A stretch of DNA of 64,000 bases from Homalodisca vitripennis (GCF_021130785.1 NW_025777423.1:184327-248326); one strand, 5' to 3'. Numbered from the stretch's first letter, positions 12,361 through 26,799 are shown. Translations and numbers: made by a program. The notes: generated by a model not told the origin, from the letters alone.

Positions 12361-13140
12361 AAACTATATACACTTCTAAGTTTATAGCCCAATTCATTCT
12401 CCAGATATCACCCTAAGTTATATAATCATAACAAGGATAAGCACCATCATATAATTCTGTGTTGCCTGTATACACATATACTAAATAATACTAAACCGAA
12501 TCTTTTTGAAAAATTGCAAGTGTACATGACAGGTTGTCCTCGATAAATTGTGTGTACAGATAGACATACAGAAATGAAATTATATCCCAGTACCTCAAGT
12601 GACAATTTTTGTTAATGCTCAGCCAATAAGGTAAGTCATTAGTGTAGTAACCAAATAAGGGGCATGGATTTGCTTTTGGCCTTACCATAATTTATAGTCG
12701 TATAGTTTTATGTGTCAGAAACTAGAGGAGAGGAAACTAGGAGTACGCCATACCAGGCCTTGCTGAAGTTATATAAAAAAGTCTAAAGCTCATTTTATGA
12801 TGCCCTGTAGACAAGTAAAGAGATAGACAATCATATAGAAACAGTTTTTTTATTTCCCGACAGACAAAAGAGTAATTGGATCAGTAAAATGAGTGATAGT
12901 CCTTTATTACACTTAGCCAAGTCTCGGAGACACATTATTTCTATATAATCAAGTTTCATTAAGTCATGTGATAAGTTAATTTTTAAAGAGTATTTGCGGA
13001 TAATTAGGTTATATGTATTACTATGTCACATGTCAAAATGCCATTTAACTATAATTAGATTGTTAACGTTTTTTATGCGATTTCGTCGTTGCCATCATGG
13101 TTACCCATATGACTAATATAAAAATTTTAGATAAAACCCA
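12360..13140 (+). repeat. Dispersed repeat family R4, diverged copy
   Basis: The block around 12395-12412 (CTCCAGATATCACCC) matches 61595-61615, and GCCATCATGGTTACCCATAT at 13090-13110 matches 63105-63125 and the reverse strand of 35840-35880 and 44350-44400. The copy is old and patchy. No ORF is conserved between copies, so I treat it as a non-autonomous element of unknown class. Confidence 0.45.
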
Positions 13141-13149
13141 TGTAGTGAT

Positions 13150-15600
13150 ATGGAACTTATTATCATTATATTTTATTAATATTAAAAACATAATAATAAT
13201 AAACATTCAGTGATATGAATTATTAATCATTATACTGTATAATAATTTTGGTACAGTGTATTTTGTCCAATGTTCTTTTAATACACTAAAAGCTAACTCG
13301 ATACCCGTATAAATTAGATAACTACTAGTAAAGTTCTCCAGTCAGATATCGAAGTTACTATAGAATCAAAGTAGTTCACTAATGTGCTTGGAAACAAACT
13401 TGACTTGGTTTCAGAACTGTTACATTCACACCGAATAATTTTCAATAAGCCACGAATGTCTCATACAATCTTACTGTTTGATTTTAGATTTTCAGAGGAA
13501 GACTCTAGGTTAATTTTTTATAGTAATGGATGTTTATCTTTATCTTCAATAACTAGTTCAGTTCTTGTGCGATGAACCACCAACTTGAAGGAATAAATGA
13601 TTCAATGTAAACACTTATGGTATCGAGTACACTGTCATAAAGACACTTATTGCCTTGTCTAGCCCTAACCCTACTATCTGTACTTATATAGTACAGTAAA
13701 TTAATAAGATTAATATGTCAAGAAACATGCTGCTAATATTTTATTGTTGTGAAATCCCACGTTAGTTATAATCACCATAACCGAACAGTAACGGGAGGTA
13801 GTTTCCGGCATTACTCCGTGGCGCCAACATAAACTTCTCGATACTGTACATACATTTATCCTACAAGCCACGAAATGTATAAAACGTTATATCGAAAAAG
13901 AACAGGTTGTTCGTAGAGCTTTGAAAAATATAAAAGTAAAAAATATATAAATTATTGAACAAGGGCGGTTATTGGTGAATATGATCTTAGTTGATTTTGT
14001 AGCAATTACCAGTAATAATATACATAAAATCCTCTTTTATGCACTGAAAGTTTCTAAGTGTAAATACATTCTGTGATAAATGATTTATTAAATAATCTTC
14101 TGCACTTTTATATGGTTGTAATTGCAATTCTCTATACAAGCCAGTTATATAATTTATTTCATTACAGTATCTTTTATATTTTTATTTATTCAAATAATTA
14201 CATTAGTTTTTGTGAAATTGAAAACATAGTTTTTTACAATGCCACTGTTATAATAATACAAATCAGGCGGCTTAAACACTAAAAGCATGCGCCTTCTTAA
14301 GGGTAAAAAACTGAATGAATACGAGCTTTATAAGTAAACTATAAAATACCAGTATTTACTGCTCAATATCTTTAAAAAATATGACCACTTATTTTACATT
14401 AATACAATTCGTTATTGCTATTCTAAATATTTCCAATTTAAACAAAAATAAATAAATAAAGAACACTTTATATATAATAGTTTTCTTATACAAATATAAT
14501 ACTAGTATATCCGTTGCTTTACTATTCAGTAATTTACTACCAGTTTCTTTTTGGACTTAAGTAAACCTGTAATTTCCACTAAGTCTGAAAAATACTTCCT
14601 CCAATCCCAATCTTTTCTACATACACATATATCATAGAAAACTAGTAAATAGTAAACAATACATACTAATTCATATTATGATAAGTACAAGAAAAGAAAT
14701 AACACTTTTGATTCTATTGATTAAACTTTAGAGAACACAATTTAGAGTGCCTTACGAGAACGCATGCACAGTTTTTTTTTTTGTCAAATTTCATTCAACG
14801 ACAGTGCAATATTGTTACTGCATGAAATGATTTTATTTCGTTTACTGGTGTGATAATTGAAATTAAATATTTGGATTAAAAATTGTTTCATCTCATGAAA
14901 AGTTATCTTGGTTTATGTAATTTAAGAATGTACACATACACTTTTATGTACGTATCATACCATTTCAAGTTATGCAAAAGGTTTTTCAAGTACATAAATT
15001 AGTTTTTAAAGTCCCAAAGACCACTACACAACATACTTTGCATACGTATAAAACCTTTATTACTTTTTTTTGTTCAGATAGCTTTACAAGTTTTTGTATT
15101 TAGTTGCAGCTATAGCAAGGTTTGGGAAGTGTTATTGTTCAATTTATCATACTTTAGGATTAAACACATTACAAAACTTAAACAGTTATCTAAAAAGTCC
15201 AATTTAAATAACGTTAAAGATCTAAACTCAGTAGGGTGGAGTGCCAATATTAAACATAGTTGAACATATAAAAGCCACCTCTTACAGTGAGCTGGCCGGT
15301 TTCAAACGTTAAAAATCTGTTAAGAAATCATATAGCATTTCCCTGCACAAAACTCCACATTTTCCTGTGTATAAAGCCCTCACTCACTAATTACTAATTC
15401 TCTAGCCACACAATATCACAGAAAGTTGAAATTTTGCACAATCTCTCGAAAAAAGTATATTCTTGCTGATGTCTTACTATGATGAAATTACCTCATGTTC
15501 TCAGCAGAAAAAATTTATGAATTGTCAACCACCATAGAAGCTTAAATATGATTTTCATCATAGAACTATATATGTTTTTAGACTTCTCGCTATCTTATAA
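13150..15600. other. No gene seen
   Basis: AT-rich sequence. Near 15420-15460 there is a 'GTTGAAATTTTGCACA' block that recurs in diverged form near 39285 and looks like part of another dispersed repeat. Nothing else is supported. Confidence 0.35.
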
Positions 15601-16455
15601 ATTTGTGAAAATTGACACATATGTCTATAGTACCTAAAAAGAATACAGAAACCAGTAATATCTTATATCACAAGTAGTTTAAAATGGCGGGAAGTATTCA
15701 CTTTTTCAAAAAAATGTTACTTTTCAGACCGTCATATATACATAAATATATAATTTCTTCATCTGGACAAAAAGTAAACGTTACTAGGACACAAGAAATA
15801 ACTTAGACCGAAAATATATAAGAATGGCTGGAAAAATTGATTTTTGACGAAAGTAGACTCTTCAGACAATATAGTTACGTATTGTCATAATTGGGCAACA
15901 ATGTAAATGCTACTACTGCACTGCAAGTAGATTACAATGTCCGGAAGTAGTTATTTTTCATACTAACTTTCTTGATTAGGACAACAAGACAAACGCTTCT
16001 ACAGCTAGAAAATACCTTACCCTAGAATAGGATATTTCAAATTTAAGTATACACTTTGTGACCGAATAAGATTTTTAATCTTATGTGTCTTGGTAAGGGT
16101 AAAAAAGCAAACATTACTACGAGCCGAAAACATCTTAGACCGGAAGTAAATTAAATTGACGTGAAGACCGCTTTTTAAAAAAAATAGTCTTCTTAGAGTA
16201 ACTTTCTTAATCGGGTCCACAATGTAAACGCTACTCCTTAGTGCCATCACCTTAAATACCTTAGACCGGAAGTGGATTACAATCACCGAAAGTTAATGCT
16301 TATCGACTGTAGTAGACTTTTCAGAACAAATTATACAGGCTATATACATTCTTGATTGGGGCAAAAACACAATCGCTACTATGACAACGGGAACAACTTA
16401 GAACTGAAGGGTAAACATGGTCAAGGTAAACAATTTTTGACTTAGGAAGTCAAAC
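15600..16455 (+). repeat. Diverged tandem array, period about 122-141 bp
   Basis: The phrase CTTAGACCGGAAGT, or a mutated form, recurs near 15804, 16135, 16261 and 16398, with weaker matches near 15663, 15926 and 16012. Between them the order is conserved: a block like TTGATTGGGGCAA, then AAACGCTACTAC, then the phrase, then ATTACAAT-x-x-CCGGAAGT, then an ACTTTTCAGA block. One unit near 15.9 kb appears shortened by about 30 bp. The array is old, because units differ at many positions. It is non-coding on both strands. Confidence 0.7.
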
Positions 16456-16459
16456 TAAA

Positions 16460-18855
16460 CATGTTTCACTGAAACCGAGTATTTATAATTTTTGTAATCG
16501 TGGCAACCGTGTGATCTCTACGATGGTGCGTCAAATATAATTTATTAAAACAAGAAATGCGTCTTCACATGCTACTTCAAATAAGAGACAATGTAGTGTT
16601 TTATATTCTCAACCTCTTAACAATGAACACAATAAATAATATATACCATACAAATATAATGTTAATCATCGTATTATATTATAAGCAGTTTCACTAAGAT
16701 TAGCATTCTTGCACTCTGAGTTAAAATATTTCAAATGATACTGAAATTGTTGGAACTATTCATTCAAATATTATACAATATCTTTGCAGATATTTGTTAA
16801 CTTCATTGCTATTTATAACAGTTGTTTCACTCTCCGAAATTAAGGCCCCAAAACATTGCTCATTGCCCGTTTTATATTGTAAAGTGGATCTTGAATATAT
16901 TCCAGTGATCATCACTTATTGCCAGGAAAGTTTGTTAAGGTTTTTAAAAGGACACACCTACCTATAATGTATCTGTTATTTAATAGGAAGACATACTAGC
17001 ATAGAGCGAGTAACTGCTATCTAGTATATAAATATGTACTAAAGGTATTTTAATTTCTGATACAGGAACAATTATACAGTTTAGTGTTCAAAGTGGCATT
17101 CTTTCTGCGTTTTTGTTTCAAATAGTAACAAATTGCAAGAGTGTTTAGTCGTTACAATGTACATGATATATTTTCGAAATTTGAACATTGTTTTGTTTGA
17201 ATTTTTCTGAAAGATTTATTTAAATCTTGGTCCACCTATACTAATTCTTCTTCTAGATGCAATTATTTGTTATTTAATGTCTCTAGTATGTTTCATAACT
17301 TTAGGAATCCATATTTGGAAGCAATTATAATATTAGCTGCTCTGTATACAAATTGTAATTTATTCACTAAGCATTACAGTAACAGTGTTATCGTAGTTTT
17401 GACTTATTATAATTCCAAATCAATGAAATATATTGTATCAATTGGTATTTTTTACGTTTTAGAGAATGATCAGTAGTTAATCAGCTATTTTGTATTAGCA
17501 GTTGTGTATCTTCTTTTTAAATATTGAGTAGATGTCATAAGTTAGTACACACATTGCAACAGCAATGTGTATATAGATAGTGTAGATAGCTGGGTCACTC
17601 CTTATATTGATGTACTATAGCACTCCTCTGGTATAGGTAGTATGATAATTAGATTTAAAAGGAAGCAGGATTATTTCGATCTAAGTTAAGAAACAAATTT
17701 GGGAAGAACTCTGACACTTTACCCAAGTTGTGCTGACTTAACTTGTAACTAATTTAACTCTCAGTGAAGTCTTACAGCTTAAAAAATAAGTATTTATTTG
17801 ATTAGAAGTCAATTAAAGTTTTTGAATTAGAAAAACTGACCAAACGATTGTTATTGAAAGTAAACAGGAAGTAACTTTAGTGATTGTGTTCTAGTACTTG
17901 GTATTTAACGTGCGATTTCATAATACGCTAGATTAAAGTACATTGATTTGCACCGGTGTATAAAATATTGTGTCATAAATAGTTCCTGTTTTATTTCATT
18001 GAAATCACTTTGATCATTTACTTTCTTGAATATATTTCAGCTAAGGGCATGAAAAGAAACACATGAGTAAGGCAAGACGAAAGACAAGAGTGATGAGCAA
18101 GTTGTGCTATTTTTCTTCTAAGCCTATAACTAAAATTTTTAACCGACTTTAAAAAGGTTGTACAATTTGATAGAATTCTATGTTTTTTTATTAATATCTA
18201 CAGAATTTTCCGAAACCACACGAGCGATGTTGATACAACAATTTTCACGAAGAAGGGCCGTTACAGAGTGATCACACATTAATTCTATAACAAGATTGAA
18301 CAAGTTTTACATATCAACCTCTATAGAGAAGCCAGAGTAAGCAAATTGCGGGGATCCTATTTTCTTACAATTATTACAGCACACATCTTACATTAGAAGG
18401 GCCAGGAAACATCAGTTTTCTCGTTTGAGTGACTATCACTTATCTCAAGTGTTTAGAATATCATTTAAAAAGTATATTTTAATATTGTTCCTTATTTCAA
18501 CGGGAAATTGAATATGAAGCCGCGGATAACTTCTGCATATTTATAAAAAGTGTTTTATTCGAGGTTTTAATTTTAAGGTGTTTTTCTTAAATAGTTTGTG
18601 CTATGACTATGTATATTAAAAAGGAAACAATTAAAGAACCGCCACACTATCAGTGTTATTCAAGTAAATATCCGTAACAAGGAGCCGAGATTTATTTTAC
18701 ACAACCTAGTCTTACTTCAAATTGATAAAATAATATTTTGTAATAAAGAAATCGGTGTAGGTTGAATCAAAAGGCTAAATATACGAAATGATAATTTTTC
18801 TTAGATACTTGAATAATAGTAATCAGAATCATAAAATTAGACAGAGACTGTGTAG
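16460..18855. other. No gene seen
   Basis: AT-rich sequence with only short chance ORFs, such as 17267-17476 on the plus strand. Confidence 0.4.
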
Positions 18856-18861
18856 GTCACT

Positions 18862-19152
18862 TTAAGGTTCGTTACATATTTTAAAATTGACGGTTATTTG
18901 ACATTTATTGAAAAACTGAAATTTAATATTTTTATCCCTTTCATATCCTCCTATTCCGCCCTCCAGTAAAACTAGCACAGCTGATTGATTCCTTTCATAA
19001 GGAAAATTTCTTTGAAAATTGGCCGTTAGCTCCTGGACTACAACTTCTCTATATTTCTTCCATTCTCCCACGTAACCCGTAACTTCTTCCATGTGTCTTC
19101 CGTCCAATAATTGGAGATGACAACCACTCCATACCACTCCAAACCACTCCAT
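18862..19152 (-). CDS. Unrecognised ORF or exon, 96 codons, doubtful
   Basis: A minus-strand ORF starts at an ATG at 19152 and runs to a stop at 18862. It begins MEWFGVVWSG and contains WKKYREVVVQELTANFQRNF, a stretch with ordinary protein composition. The base composition over 18940-19150 is richer in GC than the flanks, which makes chance somewhat less likely. I do not recognise the family. There is no signal peptide or clear membrane segment. It could be a single exon, a relic of a mobile element, or chance. Confidence 0.15.
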   Translation of the reverse strand: MEWFGVVWSGCHLQLLDGRHMEEVTGYVGEWKKYREVVVQELTANFQRNFPYERNQSAVLVLLEGGIGGYERDKNIKFQFFNKCQITVNFKICNEP

Positions 19153-19159
19153 GATATCT

Positions 19160-20600
19160 ACCGTTCTTCCGTTTACACTGAAAGGGATATTGCTTTAATA
19201 AATGGAACATGGTGAAAACTGAGCAATTTAGCTGACTGAGTTGGTTACGTTAGAAAAGGAAGTTAAAACTATTGGCAATTAGGGGATTACACAGTTTACT
19301 ATTAATTAACAAGTAAAAAATAAAAAAGTTATATATAAGACTACCTGAGTTATGTAACTGCTACGATAAAACTATTTAAACTGGTACCCACTTGTAACTC
19401 TGGAATGGGAACTGCTAAGCTTTTATAACTCTACTACATCAAGTAAAGGTACATAGTAATCGATTTTTATCATATTACTATATAACTTCAGCAACAATAA
19501 AATGATATACACGAGCTGTCATCAAAAGTGTGTTACTACGTGAACGCAAGAAATATGGGAAAGTGTTCCTCGGAGCTTATTCAGACTTGGAGCCTTGTGT
19601 AGAAACAAGTTTGCTGCTTAGTTCAGATCAGTAACATCTGCGCTCCAACTTTGCCACAAACTTGCTGGGAGCAAGTTAATGTAAAAGTTTAGATATCGTG
19701 ATAATTAGTTATACAGCAGCTTCACTGGATATTGAGAGTAAAGAATTAGATCTATCATTATGAATTATTACTGTACACACTTTACATTTGCATAACAAAG
19801 TACAATGTATTACGTACGCCATTCTTTTCACTTAATATACTTAATTTATTTACTTACATAATCTCATATGAATTATAAATTATTGTTATAACACCATTCC
19901 GAATACCACTTGCATATTGAATATTATCAAATACATTTCTTTTATTTGCAATGCGTGTTAATTTACATTGAATCACTTTATTTTTGTATATATTAAAAAA
20001 ATTTATGCTTAGTTTATATTTATATGTATGTACACAGGTAAACATTATACAATAAAATATATACAATGTTCATTGAAACGAGTAATCCCAATAATGGTAT
20101 CTGACTGTATCATCCATTACTGATCAAAGGGATGCTCAATGCTCAGGGATGCTGTGGCTTGTTACGCTATCCAGAGACGACGTTCGATAATGATCTTGCT
20201 GGAAACCAATAGGCTGTTCCTGGATGTGAGATCCTTTACGCTCTTAGCGACATCACACTGTACAAGTCTCAATAATATGTTACGAATATAGAAGCCTACG
20301 TATGTAGATTTAGAATTTGTTCCCTTGTTTAAATGCCAAATAAAATGAGGCTAAAAAATCACAAAAGTTTAAGCACGAATTAGTAAATGACTGTATACAA
20401 ATAAAAATATCATGTTGTATGACAGTGTCAATATTTTACAATTGCTTATTGTAGAGTTTAAAGTTAAAAATAGCCTAAAACGTATTTTGTGATTAGAGAA
20501 ACCAGCCTAAATAGAGGAATCTAATTAAGAAACCCAGTTTAAAACGTAATTGTAATACATTCATGCAAAAATAATTCACGCTAAACAATCACCGTTTAAA
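19160..20600. other. No gene seen
   Basis: Mostly AT-rich sequence. Patches of mixed composition at 19500-19680 and 20110-20280 do not translate into anything I recognise. Confidence 0.35.
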
Positions 20601-20629
20601 ACACCGTCCCACCAAGTGCTCCCTTAATT

Positions 20630-21600
20630 TCAGTTTGAATTCCAATTTGTTGTGTATCCATTTCAGGCAATCAGAAAACCTCCAAAAACAAGCAGCGCTG
20701 ATAATAAGAGGCATATCTGCAGTCATAGCCGAGTATGTCGGTGATTCACACGTAATCGAGTGTTATCATAGATTATGTACCGCGGATCGAACAATTACTC
20801 TTACAAATATTAAACTTTTCAAACATAACAGTTTAAAAAAATTATATTAATGGCATTATTTGAAAATTTAATGCTTTGAATGTAATTTTGCATTACACCC
20901 GTTTACCTAGCCCTGCTAGAACACGAACGGCCCTTTTTTTGTAATGAAAAATTCTACTAATTTGTTAGTGCAGCCGCTTCCCAGTGCAATAAACCATATC
21001 ATAGGTGTGACTCAACAAGAGAACAGTAAGCAAAGAACGTTTGCTGCGATATACGCTAAATGGCATGTCAGAAATGCAGATGAAGAGACAAGACTTGCAC
21101 ACCTCGTTCATAATATGAGTACGCCAACTGAGGTCATCATCCCAAATATTAATTCCTTGTACAACTAGGTGGTACAACTGTATTGTTAATTTGAATGTTA
21201 TGTTCATAATAATAGTTCCATAAAAACTGTTTTTAGGTTCAGATGTGAATTTAGACAACTCAAAAACTGATATATCGTTGTTACAACAGCTTGATTGTTA
21301 ATCTCTAAGGATTCAGCGGTGACGCTGGGACAGCTGGCATATTATCGTCAGCGTACATAACCAGATGGTTGTGTGGGACTACCACTCCAAATTATTTACT
21401 TACAAGTTGTTGAGCAATGGCCACAGAATTGATCCTTAGGGGACACCAACATTTACTTGAGTCCAGGATGATTGTGGTACCTGTACACATTGATATCTTT
21501 GAGATGGATAGGAGCTCAACCCTGTAGTTTAAGGTCTCTTATACAATCCAGAAGATGTGGATGAACCACTTAACCGAATGCTTAATCTAATAACTAACAA
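20630..21600 (-). pseudogene. Decayed LINE reverse transcriptase (minus strand)
   Basis: Read from 21600 leftwards, the minus strand shows reverse-transcriptase landmarks in order. First, a motif equivalent to GVPQGSILGPLL is present at 21447-21412 as GVP-stop-GSILWPLL, with TAA in place of the usual Q codon. Then YADD follows at 21355-21344 within HLVMYADDNMPAVP. Next, in 21258-20965, comes the segment downstream of RT (DDDLSWRTHIMNEVCKS and SVYRSKRSLLTVLLLSHTY), which matches the LSW-x-x-HI-x-x-x-C-K and S-L-x-H-S-H-x-x-Y-G pattern of CR1/Jockey-type LINEs. The remaining C-terminal part decays towards 20640. Stops and frame changes are frequent. The endonuclease part is absent or unrecognisable. 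The clade is not certain. Confidence 0.65.
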
Positions 21601-22069
21601 AACATAGTAAAAGCCACATTTTACATTGGCCGTATTTATTTTGCCCTAGTAAAGAGATTCACCTATATTACCTTTAAAAATACCTGCAACTCATCGGTAA
21701 GTGTTAAAAGACCTTTTCTTAATAAAACCAACTATCATAAGAATTATCTTAGGACTATCTTATTACAATGTTACAAATTTATCCCAAGCTAAAACCGAAT
21801 ACACCACCTAAATGTCATATTTGTTTGACATATAAGCAAAAGACACAAATTCAAACTCAATACAATGTATTAAAAATAAGATAAAGAAAATTATGTATGT
21901 CATTGTAATATTTGTTTCGTTTATTATAGAACTGGCAGATACCTACGGTTTCACACGCGATGTTGTAGGTTTTGCACAAGTTTGAGCACTTCTGGTTCAA
22001 GTTAATAATATTTCCGACGATAATGTTGAGTTTGCCTTGATGACACAATCAAGAAAGTATGTAAAAAAA

Positions 22070-22074
<5 letters not shown>

Positions 22075-22104
<30 letters not shown>
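22075..22104. repeat. (TA)n microsatellite
   Basis: A run of TA dinucleotides, about 14 units. Confidence 0.9.
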
Positions 22105-22107
<3 letters not shown>

Positions 22108-25100
22108 GATTTAAAAGGAAAATTAAAAAAAACACATAATGACATGATCAAATCATCTCTACGACAATCCTAGCAAATGTTATGGGCAAACATTCCCTTA
22201 AATGTAATGTAAAATTAATGTAATATATAATTAGAAATATATAATTCAAAATGCGCATGAACCTATATAAATCTGAACAGTAAGAATTAGGAAGATAGTG
22301 AAAAATTATATTTTCGTATCATCATGACGAATAATAAAACCACGAAAAACATCACAACTTAAATAAGCATAAAAAGTTAAACAAGGTGTAGATAACCTAT
22401 TTACCTGTCAAAAATGTTGAATTTGATCAAATAGTTTTTCACACATTTAAAGTTTACTTAGGATAAAACATATGCACTATGTTGAATAAATTATTCACAG
22501 TATTTATATTTAAAAAATGCCCAATATGTACGAGCATCATTCGTATATATCAGTGATGCCCTAGACAAACGTTAGAGTGATAGTTTACAGAGCTTTATCT
22601 GCTCTGTTCACATCGGCACATGTTTCTTTGTCAGTTTACAACGGACCTCTTTGTTCTATTGTCCACATTGTTCCAGTCTTCGACAACACAACTCGTGTTT
22701 ACAATTCTCGCTTTCATGTTAAGGTAACCGTACATTGTCGTGGTCTCCTACATTGTAGAGTAAACGTATGTCAGCTGTAATATTGGTACACAAAGAGGCC
22801 TATCCTCAACTGAAGTTAACTTGTTCATTGAGATCTAAAATATACTGGTAATTGACAAGAAGAAAAAAAAATTATGTGTTTTAAAATAAACAATGTTGTG
22901 TATAATATGCTATATGTAACAGATTTAATAATTTAAAATTAATTAGTATAATTACCATTTAAAAATTTAAGGTAGTATAGTATTTTTTAATTCGAGTTTG
23001 GATCATAAGATGAATTCTTTAAGAATATTATATTATTCCATACTAAAATAATATTGTGTTTCTTGTAAATGATAATAATACGAAAATAAAAACTTTTTTA
23101 TTCACAATTGAATTCATTACAAAGGATTATGAAGCTTCACCATCGTATTTTGCTTATGAATATATTTAAAATAATGTATTACGTTCAATAACTCGATAAT
23201 CAAACTGAAGATCTACGATTTTTGCACATCGTGAATTAAAATATTTAAAACTATTATAGAATGTTGATTTAGTGGAGAAAACCGTTTAGTTCAAACTACA
23301 CGATAGCAAATTCTTTCACAACTGATTTTTGGACACATGAAACACTTATGATCATGAATAATAAAATTTAATAAATTGGGGGTTCAGCCTAATATACAAT
23401 TAAATCTATACTTGGAGTTGAAAAGATTTGGAGACATATTTCAGCATATAATTTAATAGGTAAAGACAAAATAGGCCCTTTAACACGATGCTCTATTTCA
23501 CTTAGTTTAGTCTGAATGTGTGTCTGTATATTCAATTTGAAATTTAATTCATTATTCAGAAACGGTGTAAGTTATGAGTTTGTAATATTGCATGTCTGTA
23601 TGTCTTGTTAGGATATTAAGTTATGCTGAAAAAATCGTTATTTTAGGAAGACCACGTAATATCTTACTGTTATGAACGGATAATAAATAACAGAATAAAT
23701 GCATGATGATTATTTGGGTGCAATCCATTTCGGTCAGTAAGTAAATATATATAGATTTTAAAATGACAAAACAATTTTTAAACTGAATTTTTAGAACATT
23801 ATATAAGTCAATTGTATTTCACAATAATTGTAAATCCTGATCTCTTAACATTTTCCATAAAAACGCATGACACTGCAGCACATTCATCAACTATTTTAAT
23901 TATAATTCCTCTTGTAGTGAATAATTAACACACGTGTCATCTATATTTACTTAAAACACCAGCAATTCTCTGAAGTTTTAATTGCAATAATAATGTTTTA
24001 TCTGAAAAACAGGCCAAACCAATATTTTGTTCTAAATTTATATTTTATTTGTTTACAGTTTTCTCAGTCTAAATTAATTAAAATATAAATATGACAGTAC
24101 GTATTATATATAAAATAATACTAACGCAGATCATAATGTTTTAAAGGGAAAATGTTCCTAGAAATTATAGATGGAAAATAATGTTATTTTGTTCATTTAA
24201 TGACGAATAATGGTTTAAGGATTTAGTCTCAAATTTAACAATGCAGTTTTGAGAGTGATAAAAAGATTTAACAAGTTATACGTTTTTAACGCCCATTATA
24301 TTATATTACAAAAATGTATTATATAAGGCACAACATTTACAATTACTGGAATAAAAAGGACGCAAAATACTGTACATTAAAATAAAAATAATTTTATGAG
24401 AAAAATGGAATTTTTTTATAAAATGTTTATTTTGGATAAACGATTGTATAAATGTGTTAAAAAACCTTATGAAGTCGGTATACTTGTGTCATACTCATAC
24501 TGAATTGTGGGGAGGGAGAGAAACAGGTCATGCATTCTGTGCCTATAGGTAATTAAAAACACAACAAGTATTTTAACTATTTAAATAGACTTTCATATAA
24601 TACTGCTTATTGTAATCGATCTTGTGACAATTTATTGGAACAGTTGCGCTGATTGGAACAGTGACATTTTGCTGATCATTACTTCCAGTAAAAAAAAAAA
24701 AAATCAAAACAACAAGATTTACATGCTTATGTATTTAAGGTTTTAGTCAAAATACAGACAATATTGAAGTATTGTGGTATTACATCTCATTTATCAGGTA
24801 CTTTAAGTTAAAAAAGCAAAATGTGTAAATAAATTAAAAAGGCTCCATATAATAAAACAATAAATGTCGTGCTTGATTATGCATTGGCGGACTTCGTTGA
24901 AACAAATACCGTTGGAATTTTAATGAAAGTGTTCAAATAACTGTTGTATAGTACATTTTTTGAACTATACTGGGTTCATTGTTATTTAATTTTAAAAATT
25001 TTCAACAAACGCAATTTTGTTAATACTAAAGAAAATACCAATTATTATAGTGAATTTTCATCTTATCCAGTAAAACCTATCTGCCAAGTTTGATTTTTTT

Positions 25101-25609
25101 AGGTTAAATAGTTTTAGAAATTATAATCTTATTACAAAAAATACAAAACAGTGACAATTTTCGTTTGAAATTATGAATACTATCACCGACAAAGTTTTGC
25201 GACTCCATTTTGTGAACACCGTATAAGGGAAAAACTTAAATATATTACAATTATTATAATATAAAATGAATTGTTAATGCATTATTTTACTGTTGTATAA
25301 GCATTAAAGGGTTACTTGCAATTTTTTCCTCTCAAATAATAAATTTCCCACTTAGGAGACTTAGGATCGAACAATCCGGTTAAAGTCTCTTTGATTGCAA
25401 AGTTTGGTATAAAATACAAAGTTTCCATGGAGGTGAAATATAATACATCATCAACCAACTATTTTTGTACTTTTTTATTCATAGCTTATTTTTTATAACA
25501 CTTATATTATACATCCACATGCAAAATAACTGTCATTTTACAGTTTTTGTTCTCATAAGCATTTTACAGGATAGTCGACTGATTTGAATGTGATTCATAC
25601 ATTTATTTC

Positions 25610-25611
<2 letters not shown>

Positions 25612-25649
<38 letters not shown>
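25612..25649. repeat. (TA)n microsatellite
   Basis: A run of about 19 TA units. Confidence 0.9.
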
Positions 25650-25651
<2 letters not shown>

Positions 25652-26799
25652 GCTTAAGTATCAAAGTAGTGTGCAGATATTCACTGAATGTACGAAAAAA
25701 CTGTCACTTCTAATTGAAAATTAATGAACAGCAAAATTTACTGAAACGATTTCTAAACTTAATAATTCCTTACCTCATATATTTAATTATCAATTATTTA
25801 TAAGCTATTTATTAATTTATCTAGAGTTATAGGTCTCTATGTCTCGATATAATCAGATACTTAGGTCTATTGGGTGGATTATAATCTAATTACAGAATTA
25901 TATTTTTTATTATTTTTTTAACTTTTATTAGATCAGCAATGTTAGTATATAGTTGTGTTGTAACTAAAATGAGAAAATTATATAGTCATACGATACTATT
26001 GATAGGTGCTTTGAAATTTAAATGTAGGTTGAAATATGGATTTCTTTTAAAGTACATAGTTTATATTAAGCAAAAATTACAAAATATTATATTCTTCTTA
26101 CCAATATATGCGATTAAATTTACACTTACTTGTAACGGTTCTATTCGCCCAATTTCCCTTAGACCAAGTTATGACTTTGTATCGCAATGGTTTTCTGTCA
26201 TATATGAAGCATTATTGCGTGGTAACAGCCCGTTTTTACACTAGAAAAAAAAACACTTGTATTCATTAGACAAGGAAACAAATAATGACGACATTCGCAT
26301 GAGATTGTCTTCTAGAACTGTCAGCAATAATGATGTTGATTAGTTATACAGGATTAATATATTGACAGATGGGTGTACTGGAAACACTTGTTCCCTAAAC
26401 CTGAGTATTTAATTAATTTTGTATAAACCACTACGCAAATCGCTAAATAGTTTTTCCAGGGTTAATCCATGTTGTACCAGAAATTGCTTATTAATAACAG
26501 CATTTTAGAGTAAAAAGCTTTTTAAAATGGAATAAAATAGTTCCTTATTTACAACTAACATTGACCTTGTACTTGGTTAGAAACTATCTTGTAACATTGT
26601 ACTTACGTGCAATATAAATAATGCTGAAACAGTAGTAATTAACTTAATATACTGTAGTAATTAACTTCAAGCATGCAGAAATGTTTAATAGATATATAAA
26701 CAAAGTTGTTATTTTATGACAACATTTCTTTATTCATTATGATATTTTAATTATATGCAAGATTATTAACCGTGTGTTCTAAAATTCAGTAATATTTAT

